DNA from: a virus
Direction: 5' to 3' (one strand)
IMG/VR virus record: IMGVR_UViG_3300010885_022324
Coordinates: 1 to 20,375 of that record
Length of the DNA stretch: 20,375 nucleotides
Part shown: piece by piece, positions 14,711 through 20,375 of the stretch
Layout of the letters: each line of letters begins with the position of its first letter
How positions within the stretch are numbered: position 1 is the stretch's first letter
Position numbers and translations under genes: made by a program
The notes under the pieces: generated by a model
Databases searched by the model: none
Told to the model about the DNA's origin: nothing
Seen by the model: the letters and a program-made list of their open reading frames with translations, nothing else

Positions 14711-16405
14711 ATGACCCAAGATAACTTAACTGCCAAGCAAAAAGATTACGCTGTATTCTTGCCAGCTATTAGTGGTTTCTATGCTACTTACATAGGCAAA
14801 CAACGTGATCCGGTTAATGGTCCGTATGTAGATCCTGCTCGTATGCCTGCTGGCCTTAAAGACATGGAAATGATGAACTGGCTTAATAGCACCAAAGGCC
14901 TATTTCCATACCGGTGGTCGCTTTACTCAGGCGGTCACGCTAACTTAGATCTAACCAAGCAGGACTGGTCAGAAGACATGGTTCGTAATCGTGAACCGGG
15001 CGGTGTAATGTTAGGTGACTCGGGTGGATTCCAGATTGCTAAGGGTTTATGGGAAGGTGAATGGCGTGATCCAACTAGCCCAGAAGTCTTGGCTAAAATA
15101 GCTGAACTCAAAGCCAAAGGTGTTGAGCATGTGTTGGATCTTAAACCAGATGGCACACCCAAGCACGACAAGAATGGCAACAAAAAATATGCCAAGATTG
15201 ATCATGTTAAAAACTATCAGAACTTGCTAGATGCCGCACAGAAGAAGCGTGAGGCTGTGGTTAAGTGGTTAGATGGTGTCGCTGATTATGGCATGACCTT
15301 AGACATACCAACCTGGGTTATACATGACAAAAATGCCAGTGACAAGTGCGGTATCACTACCCTAGAAGAAGCCGTGGCTGCTACCAAGTATAACAATGAC
15401 TACTATATGCGACATCGCAAGGGTGCCAAGAATGGTGGTATGAAAGTGCTGAATGTTTTACAAGGTGCTAACCATGCTGATGCAGATCGTTGGTATGACA
15501 CTATGAAACACTATTGTGATCCTAACTTGTATCCAGACACACACTTTGATGGTTGGTCAATGGGTGGTCAGAACATGTGCGATGTGCATTTGGTATTACG
15601 TAGACTTGTAGCATTGCGCCATGATGGATTACTCCAAGAAGGTGTCCATGATTGGATGCACTTCTTAGGCACAAGCAAACTAGAATGGGCTGTGCTACTG
15701 ACAGACATCCAAAGAGCTGTTCGCAAGTATGTTAATCCTGCTTTTACCATCAGCTTTGACTGTGCGTCGCCGTTCCTGGCCACAGCCAACGGACAGGTAT
15801 ATCATCACATTGATCTACCACACAACGACAAGTGGTGTTATAGAATGAGTCCTATTGCTGACGACAAGAAGTATAGCACAGACACACGCCCATACGGTCA
15901 AGCAGTGGTAGCTGACGGATTGGTTGATCACTTTGACGAAAGCCCAATTAGTCTACAGTTACAAATGAAAGATGTTTGTTACTACCAACCTGGTATGCTA
16001 AACAAAATTGGTAAAGAAGGCAAGACGTCGTGGGACAGTTTCAGTTACGCATTGTTAATGGGCCATAATGTTTGGATGCATCTTGAAGCAGTACAGCGAG
16101 CCAATCGTGAATATGACAACGGATCGTTTCCTGCTATGATGTGGCATCAAAATGGCGACCATGCTCGATTTAAAGATATTGTAGATGCTATCTTTGCTAC
16201 ATCAGACCGTGCCGAAGCCGAAGCTATCATTGAACACTACGACCGTTATTGGATGGACATTATTGGTACTCGTGGTTTCAAAGGCAAGAAGGCCAAGAAC
16301 GCACACAGTCAATTCAATGCCTTGTTTGAGGAAGCCGATGTTGATACCGAAAGCGAAGACGACGTAGAATTTGACGAATCAAAATTAGACAATTTGGAGG
16401 CATGA
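14711..16405 (+). CDS. dpdA: DpdA-like DNA/tRNA guanine transglycosylase
   Basis: A 564-residue TGT-fold protein. Two TGT signatures are visible: GDSGGFQ with D103, equivalent to the substrate-recognising Asp of bacterial tRNA-guanine transglycosylase, and SFDCASPFLATANGQ with D350, matching the nucleophile motif FDCVxPTRxxRNG. A later LMGHNVWMHLEAVQ resembles the TGT HN...L helix. The TGT zinc site CxCxxC is not seen after D350, which suggests a divergent member. DpdA proteins exchange guanine in DNA for a 7-deazaguanine (preQ0-like) base in phages and bacterial genomic islands. Placement right after the clamp and polymerase supports a DNA target, though tRNA action cannot be excluded. It lies three bases after the clamp gene with a weak ribosome binding site; similar proteins occur in marine T4-like phages, to my memory. 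Confidence 0.8.
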   Translation: MTQDNLTAKQKDYAVFLPAISGFYATYIGKQRDPVNGPYVDPARMPAGLKDMEMMNWLNSTKGLFPYRWSLYSGGHANLDLTKQDWSEDMVRNREPGGVMLGDSGGFQIAKGLWEGEWRDPTSPEVLAKIAELKAKGVEHVLDLKPDGTPKHDKNGNKKYAKIDHVKNYQNLLDAAQKKREAVVKWLDGVADYGMTLDIPTWVIHDKNASDKCGITTLEEAVAATKYNNDYYMRHRKGAKNGGMKVLNVLQGANHADADRWYDTMKHYCDPNLYPDTHFDGWSMGGQNMCDVHLVLRRLVALRHDGLLQEGVHDWMHFLGTSKLEWAVLLTDIQRAVRKYVNPAFTISFDCASPFLATANGQVYHHIDLPHNDKWCYRMSPIADDKKYSTDTRPYGQAVVADGLVDHFDESPISLQLQMKDVCYYQPGMLNKIGKEGKTSWDSFSYALLMGHNVWMHLEAVQRANREYDNGSFPAMMWHQNGDHARFKDIVDAIFATSDRAEAEAIIEHYDRYWMDIIGTRGFKGKKAKNAHSQFNALFEEADVDTESEDDVEFDESKLDNLEA

Positions 16406-16611
16406 TGTCCTGGGAAAATCGTATTCGACATTTAGAACAAGCACACCAAGCATTAGATAAAAGAATTAACGGTTTAGAAAGTACCGGTATATTTGATGAT
16501 GTCGAATTGACCGATTTGAAGAAACAACGGTTGCAATTAAAGCGACAAATTGTTATACTTAAACAAGACCACACACCTTCAACCCATTACAACACTGAAC
16601 AAAATGATTAG
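16405..16611 (+). CDS. DUF465/SlyX-like short coiled-coil protein
   Basis: A 68-residue helical protein. The pattern HLEQAHQALDKRINGLE... and LTDLKKQRLQLKRQIVIL matches the two-helix coiled coil of DUF465 (YdcH-like) or SlyX proteins, small proteins of unknown role common in proteobacteria. I choose ATG 16405, which shares the A of the DpdA stop TGA and lies four bases after GGAGG (16396-16400), over ATG 16402, only one base after that sequence. No catalytic residues or membrane segment are present. Its coupling to DpdA suggests co-expression; a functional link is unproven. Confidence 0.55.
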   Translation: MSWENRIRHLEQAHQALDKRINGLESTGIFDDVELTDLKKQRLQLKRQIVILKQDHTPSTHYNTEQND

Positions 16612-16638
16612 AGTAGAAACTGAAGTAAAACACATTAA

Positions 16639-17361
16639 ATGAAAATATTGTTTAATGGTTGTAGTATGGTAGAGATGGGCAACTGCGATGTTCATCAAAA
16701 TTGGCAAAATTTAGTTTGGCCCCGGTTAATTGCTGACCGTCTTGGAATGGATTACAATAATGTGGCTATGACTATGAGTTCTAATCAAAGAATTCTAAGA
16801 ACTACATTAGAACAATTAGTTTTAGATAAACCAGATATTATTGTAATTGGGTGGACCAATATGGATAGGATAGAATTGCCATTGGCTAATGGTGATTGGG
16901 CTAGAATTGGAATGTCTGGCTGTATTAGTGAAAAAAGTGATCCAGTTGAACCATATCATAAAGACTACTATCAAAATCATTATAATGATTGGTTAAGTTT
17001 TAATCAAACTATTCAGGCAATGTTTTTGTTGACAAACTTATGTGAATTCTATAAAATTAAGTTATATAATTTAAATAGCGTTTTTCATAATTTTTTAACC
17101 AACTACAATTCAATTGTAACAACGAATTTTTATAGTTCAAGAAAACACCATTTTTTATATTCCGAACAAATTCAAAAATACACAAATACAGTTGATGCTA
17201 TGCTAGAAAAAATTTTAAATCAAGTTTGGTTATTAGAACCTTCGACCACCTTAGTAGATATTTGCCGTATACAAAACTGGGCAATAGATCAATCTGAGCA
17301 CCCTACTATAGAATGTCAACCAAATATAGCAAACATGTTTTTAGAAAAGATAGGAAGTTAA
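16639..17361 (+). CDS. SGNH/GDSL-hydrolase-like protein
   Basis: A 240-residue protein with SGNH-type features: a nucleophile-like GCSM near the N-terminus (G7-C8-S9), a block II-like NVAMTMSSNQRILRTT, GWTNMDR with W72-T73-N74 in the position of the block III Asn, and near the C-terminus D217...H221 (AIDQSEHPT) as a possible Asp-His pair. These motifs are divergent, so enzyme activity is not certain; SGNH proteins are often esterases or acyltransferases. Similar proteins occur in cyanophages and pelagic T4-like phages. The gene is strikingly AT-rich compared with DpdA, for example 10 G/C in the 60 bases at 17041-17100, suggesting recent acquisition. A weak ribosome binding site precedes ATG 16639, and the downstream gene begins one base after its stop. 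Confidence 0.6.
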   Translation: MKILFNGCSMVEMGNCDVHQNWQNLVWPRLIADRLGMDYNNVAMTMSSNQRILRTTLEQLVLDKPDIIVIGWTNMDRIELPLANGDWARIGMSGCISEKSDPVEPYHKDYYQNHYNDWLSFNQTIQAMFLLTNLCEFYKIKLYNLNSVFHNFLTNYNSIVTTNFYSSRKHHFLYSEQIQKYTNTVDAMLEKILNQVWLLEPSTTLVDICRIQNWAIDQSEHPTIECQPNIANMFLEKIGS

Positions 17362-17877
17362 ATGAACAGAGCAGGACATGAAAACGTAAGTTTCTTTATA
17401 GGAACCGAAGTAGAGCATACTGTTGCATTTGGCAAGCGAACATTATTTGTAGTGGGCTTACAAGACAGCCAAATTATCCAACAAGAAGCCAAGAACAACG
17501 ACTGTGAACATATCTACTTTGGTGCTGACCAAAGTTTCCCAGCCCTAGATAAAAACGATGCTGATGCCTGGCAGGATTGGGAATACATGATACAGTCATG
17601 CTTAGAAGCTGGGTGGTTATGCACTCTTGATCTAGATCATGCACAAGCAGAAGGCCTGTTAGAAAGTGGCCTAGTAGAGTTCCATAATTTCGTTCCCATG
17701 ATCAGTGTCAAACTTCCTTATATAAAACAATTTGGATACCATGCTACTCTTAAAATTGATGACCGAGATTTTGCGGCAACAAACCCAGGCGTGTGGTGTC
17801 ACAGCCTACACGACTTACAAAATTCCAAGGTGTTCACTGACTGGTCTAAATATACCAAGGACGAAGTAATACAATGA
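17362..17877 (+). CDS. Conserved marine-phage protein of unknown function (171 aa)
   Basis: A 171-residue protein. It has recognisable motifs FFIGTEVEHT, FGKRTLFVVG, HIYFGADQSFP, LCTLDLDHA and NPGVWCHSLHDL, which I recall as conserved in marine T4-like phages, without a known function. Alternating strands and helices suggest a Rossmann-like or TIM-barrel-like fold. There is no CxxxCxxC, so it is not a radical SAM enzyme. Acidic patches and several His/Asp residues could bind metal but this is speculation. An AGGA sequence at 17352-17355 precedes ATG 17362. It overlaps the following gene by four bases (ATGA at 17874). Its position between SGNH, radical SAM and DpdA genes makes it a candidate partner in modification. 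Confidence 0.55.
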   Translation: MNRAGHENVSFFIGTEVEHTVAFGKRTLFVVGLQDSQIIQQEAKNNDCEHIYFGADQSFPALDKNDADAWQDWEYMIQSCLEAGWLCTLDLDHAQAEGLLESGLVEFHNFVPMISVKLPYIKQFGYHATLKIDDRDFAATNPGVWCHSLHDLQNSKVFTDWSKYTKDEVIQ

Positions 17878-18191
17878 GAGACTGGCTAAGACAACGACTG
17901 CTACATTTTTTAATGGATGCCGAACCTAGCAGGCCCAGCAGGATAGGTCGCAGAAACATTAGTGTTTCATTGGGTGACGAAGAACTATGCGATGACAGTC
18001 CAGGTGGCATTGACCTTCCGGATCCTATTGTGTTTAAGGTACAAGCAGTATCAGGAGGCACAATAGTAGAAACACGCTGGTTTGATTACAAGAAGGACGA
18101 GAATCGTGTCAAACTGCACATCATCACACAAGAAGAAAACTTAGCCGAATCTATTGGTAAAATCGTAACTATGGAACTATTACAAAAATGA
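17874..18191 (+). CDS. Small unrecognised phage protein (105 aa)
   Basis: A 105-residue protein starting at ATG 17874, overlapping the previous stop as ATGA. It begins with an Arg-rich amphipathic helix (MRDWLRQRLLHFLMDAE), followed by an acidic stretch and a strand-rich C-terminal half (PIVFKVQAVSGGTIVETRWF, VKLHIITQEENLAESIGKI). The C-terminal part resembles a small domain of many tailed-phage genomes, with no assigned function. No signal peptide, metal-binding cluster or catalytic motif is visible. It overlaps the next radical SAM gene by four bases (ATGA at 18188), so the three genes from 17362 onward are translationally coupled. Confidence 0.5.
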   Translation: MRDWLRQRLLHFLMDAEPSRPSRIGRRNISVSLGDEELCDDSPGGIDLPDPIVFKVQAVSGGTIVETRWFDYKKDENRVKLHIITQEENLAESIGKIVTMELLQK

Positions 18192-19297
18192 AAAATTTTT
18201 GTGCGTTGCCATTCCATCACGTTCAAGTGCGAACAAATGGTGATTTTAATGTGTGTTGTGTTCATGACATGTCGGAAAGTCAAAATTTAAATATTAACAA
18301 TTGCACAGTAGACGAATGGCGTAACTCTGAGTACATGACCGAAATAACACAATCTTTTTTAGATGATAAAAGACATACTGGATGCTCAGATTGCTGGAAA
18401 AAAGAAGACCATGGATTTGTTAGTCTACGGCAACGCACCGCTAATGAATACAAAATACTTGAAATAAATGTCGACGAAAGAAAAATAACCAATGTTGAAA
18501 TTAGTCTTTCAAATCAATGCAATCTTACATGTCATATGTGTAATGAGAATGAGAGCAGTGCAATTTTAGCAGAGAATGTAAAATTAGGAATTAATTTAAA
18601 ATTACAAAAAGATTTTAAATGGTCAGATCAAGGGTATCAAAATCTACAAGCATTGTTGATGCAAAATCCCAAATTGGTTAATATCAAAGGGGGAGAACCA
18701 TTTTATGTAAAAAAACTGCTTGAATTAATTGAAAATATTCCAGAAGAGCGTGCCGGAACCATGGCTCTACATATAACTACCAATGCCACTATGTGGAGCA
18801 ACCGTTGGCACGAAGCTTTAAAAAAATTCAAATTAATAAGATTTATGTTCAGCATAGATGCTACAGGCGACCTTTATGAATATATGAGATTTCCTGGTAA
18901 TTGGGAAACAGTGCAATCTAACATAGATGCTATATGCAAATTACCTAATGCTCAATTTTTGGTACATTGTGTTGTTCAAAATCTTAATATAGGATCTCTC
19001 GGACAGTTAATTAATTGGTGCAAGGACAAGTCTTTATGGTTAAATTTTGATCTTTTAGATCAACCTCAATATTTAAAAATAACCAATCTTTCCGAACAAC
19101 AAAAATCTAAGGCCTTGTTGCATCTCAAAAATATTGATCGTTCTACCTTGGAATCACATCATATACAAACTATAGACAACAGCATAAAACTGCTCGAATC
19201 GTGCTATACTGAGACTGCCGAATGGAATGAGTTTGTAAAAAACATTTCAATGAGGGATCGTGTACGAGGCAACAACTATCGTGAATTTATCAACTAA
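18188..19297 (+). CDS. Radical SAM protein with twitch/SPASM-like N-terminus
   Basis: A 369-residue protein. The N-terminal region has SPASM/twitch-like cysteines: C5 in NFCALPF, C23-C24 in NGDFNVCC, and C66 and C69 in GCSDC. The radical SAM cluster motif is C111-NLT-C115-HM-C118, then IKGGEPF as the glycine-rich SAM loop and TTNATMW. The order is auxiliary cysteines first, like the protein at 7799-8848, but the two sequences are clearly not duplicates. The substrate is unknown; proteins called 'twitch domain radical SAM' appear in marine phages. It starts within an ATGA overlap with the preceding gene and is AT-rich. Together with the first radical SAM gene it suggests separate acquisitions of radical chemistry. 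Confidence 0.7.
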   Translation: MKNFCALPFHHVQVRTNGDFNVCCVHDMSESQNLNINNCTVDEWRNSEYMTEITQSFLDDKRHTGCSDCWKKEDHGFVSLRQRTANEYKILEINVDERKITNVEISLSNQCNLTCHMCNENESSAILAENVKLGINLKLQKDFKWSDQGYQNLQALLMQNPKLVNIKGGEPFYVKKLLELIENIPEERAGTMALHITTNATMWSNRWHEALKKFKLIRFMFSIDATGDLYEYMRFPGNWETVQSNIDAICKLPNAQFLVHCVVQNLNIGSLGQLINWCKDKSLWLNFDLLDQPQYLKITNLSEQQKSKALLHLKNIDRSTLESHHIQTIDNSIKLLESCYTETAEWNEFVKNISMRDRVRGNNYREFIN

Positions 19298-19321
19298 CTT
19301 ATAAACCGGAGTTATTAAACA

Positions 19322-19771
19322 ATGATACAACAAGAACGCGAAACAGTAGAACGTATTAAAGAAGCCGCACACAGACAAATTTGGGTCACTTTCCAAAAAG
19401 AAGGTATCCATTGCTATCCAGCAGCGGCAACAGACCCGATGTTAAATACTAATGATGAATATAATGTTGCGTTCCTTGCTAGCCCTCATCGTCATATTTT
19501 CCATTTCAGGGTGTCAATCGATGTGTTCCACAATGATAGGGACATCGAGTTCATCCAGTTCAAACGATGGCTCATTGCGTTGTATTCAGGTCAAGATTCC
19601 GTTTTAGAATTAAATTATAAGTCATGCGAAATGATTGCAGACGACTTATATATACAAATTGCTCAACGATATCCCAATCGTTGTGTTATAATCGAAGTAT
19701 CCGAGGACGGCGAGAACGGATGCTCCATTAGTTATAACCTTACTCGCCCAACATCATCAATTGTAATTTAA
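19322..19771 (+). CDS. Conserved phage protein, possible T-fold (QueD/PTPS-like)
   Basis: A 149-residue protein. H56-R-H58 in SPHRHIFHFRVSI resembles the zinc-binding HxH and following strand of the QueD/PTPS T-fold; DIEFIQFKRWL could match the DFxxLK helix; SCEMIADDLYIQI resembles the PTxENxA helix; and VIIEVSEDGENGC resembles the V.V.E strand. C31 in GIHCYP is a candidate nucleophile. Spacing between C31 and HxH is longer than in QueD, so this may be a distant or unrelated fold. QueD makes a 7-deazaguanine precursor, so the guess fits the nearby DpdA-like gene, but is unproven. I recall this protein in phages as 'hypothetical'. GGAG at 19308-19311 lies ten bases before ATG 19322. Confidence 0.5.
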   Translation: MIQQERETVERIKEAAHRQIWVTFQKEGIHCYPAAATDPMLNTNDEYNVAFLASPHRHIFHFRVSIDVFHNDRDIEFIQFKRWLIALYSGQDSVLELNYKSCEMIADDLYIQIAQRYPNRCVIIEVSEDGENGCSISYNLTRPTSSIVI

Positions 19772-19782
19772 AAGGAAATATC

Positions 19783-20010
19783 ATGGGCAAGCCCCAACAT
19801 CGCGTAAACCCTAGAGCACTTCAAGCATTTGAAGATTTGTCAACCTATTTAGAATTCTGTGTCGACTTTGGCTACAGATATCGTGAAGAAGATTTGTATA
19901 ATTTTAAGAGCTATGCTTGGCAACAGTACAACAAGTTCACACAAGGCAAGAACGCCAAGAACATGTGGGATGAAGATGCCCGTAGATTCTCAGGATATCG
20001 CCGTGCGTAA
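19783..20010 (+). CDS. Small conserved phage protein (75 aa)
   Basis: A 75-residue protein, basic and aromatic-rich, beginning MGKPQHRVNPRAL and containing YNFKSYAWQQYNKF and KNAKNMWDEDARRFSGYRRA. It is predicted mostly helical. There is no membrane segment or catalytic motif. AAGGA six bases upstream gives a good ribosome binding site. Its last eight bases overlap the start of the glycosyltransferase-like gene. Function unknown; the basic character would allow nucleic acid binding. Confidence 0.55.
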   Translation: MGKPQHRVNPRALQAFEDLSTYLEFCVDFGYRYREEDLYNFKSYAWQQYNKFTQGKNAKNMWDEDARRFSGYRRA

Positions 20011-20375
20011 ACTATTCTATATGGGCTTAGAGAGCTACGAAGCTCGCTACACACTACAACTTACTGAATGGAACCGTCGTGTGTTTGATCGTCGTGGACT
20101 GGATGTTGTTTATGTTCCGGGTACCACAATTGACAACACACAAAGTATCAGCGTTGGCCAGGTGTTAGACGCACACGGTCGTAGTTACTTTGGTATGAGT
20201 CAGATGATGAATCTAGTTCAAATGATGCGGAATGGAGAAGTTACCAATGAAGATGTTATCTACTTTGAAGACATGTTTCAACCCGGTATTGAGAGCTTAC
20301 CTTATATTCTCGATCAAGTGCCTGAGTCTCAGCGTCCCCGTATTTTTGTACGTTGTCTTGCTCAAGCCATTGATC
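20003..20375 (+). CDS. Glycosyltransferase-like phage protein, 3' end missing
   Basis: The frame opens at GTG 20003, with AGGA at 19992-19995 seven bases upstream, overlaps the previous stop, and runs open to the window edge, so only about 124 residues are seen. An ATG at 20021 is an alternative start. The protein begins VRKLFYMGLESYEARY, with later motifs GQVLDAHGRSYFGMSQ, EDVIYFEDMFQPGIESL and PRIFVRCLAQAID. I recall a marine-phage family with these motifs that is annotated as a GT-B-type glycosyltransferase, possibly a DNA or surface glucosyltransferase. The catalytic half lies outside the window, so donor and acceptor cannot be judged. Confidence 0.5.
   Translation, partial: MRKLFYMGLESYEARYTLQLTEWNRRVFDRRGLDVVYVPGTTIDNTQSISVGQVLDAHGRSYFGMSQMMNLVQMMRNGEVTNEDVIYFEDMFQPGIESLPYILDQVPESQRPRIFVRCLAQAID

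Noticed and set aside
17029-17057. TTGACA-17-TAAAAT promoter-like string.
   Set aside because: It lies well inside the SGNH-like coding sequence in a very AT-rich stretch, where such matches arise by chance, with no gene start just downstream.
7799-19297. The two radical SAM proteins as QueE (7-deazaguanine synthesis).
   Set aside because: QueE enzymes are about 200-240 residues with the cluster motif near the N-terminus; both proteins here are about 350-370 residues with auxiliary cysteines ahead of CxxxCxxC.
1-20375. tRNA genes, CRISPR arrays, insertion sequences and long direct repeats.
   Set aside because: Reading both strands, I saw no cloverleaf with a GTTCGAATC-type T-arm, no spaced repeat array, no transposase motif and no terminal inverted repeats.

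Overview
The window reads as one continuous stretch of a lytic, T4-type (contractile-tailed, myovirus-like) bacteriophage genome, very probably from an aquatic metagenome or marine/freshwater phage. The evidence is a complete T4 gp43-type family B DNA polymerase, a gp45/PCNA-type sliding clamp, a DsbA-like late-transcription DNA-binding protein, a T4-like capsid-targeting peptide, and a dense set of small tightly packed genes that I recognise from marine T4-like phages. Every supported gene is on the + strand. Neighbours mostly overlap by 1-11 bases (often ATGA) or are separated by a few bases. No tRNA, CRISPR array, insertion sequence, integrase or rRNA was seen, and there is no gene-free stretch over 300 bases; the longest gaps are 7742-7798 and 10242-10319. 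The host cannot be determined from this window.

Region A (1-7741), probable virion or internal-protein and accessory cassette: the end of a kinase-fold-like protein, a large protein with a GNAT acetyltransferase domain, three small proteins, a Dps-family ferritin, an acidic protein and a 699-residue modular protein. These are followed by an exported cysteine-rich protein, a zinc deaminase with an extra C-terminal module, and a methyltransferase-like protein. Several of these proteins carry (L/I)-x-E sites like those cut by the T4 prohead protease, and one begins with a sequence very like the T4 internal-protein capsid-targeting signal.

Region B (7799-9928) is an AT-richer insert holding a radical SAM/SPASM protein and a glycosyltransferase-like protein.

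Region C (9925-14707) is the replication core: a strong sigma70-type promoter, the DsbA-like protein, a structured leader, DNA polymerase (TTG start), a methyltransferase-like protein with an N-terminal coiled coil, a second sigma70-type promoter, and the sliding clamp.

Region D (14711-20375) starts with a DpdA-like DNA/tRNA guanine transglycosylase, the best lead in the window for phage DNA hypermodification (7-deazaguanine type). After it come a DUF465-like coiled-coil protein, an SGNH-hydrolase-like protein, a conserved protein of unknown role, a small unknown protein, a second radical SAM protein with N-terminal SPASM cysteines, a protein with a faint resemblance to the QueD/PTPS T-fold, a small unknown protein, and the start of a glycosyltransferase-like gene that runs off the right edge. 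The working hypothesis is that the phage replicates with its own polymerase and clamp, modifies its DNA through DpdA and possibly the QueD-like and glycosyltransferase-like products, and packages or ejects several processed internal proteins.
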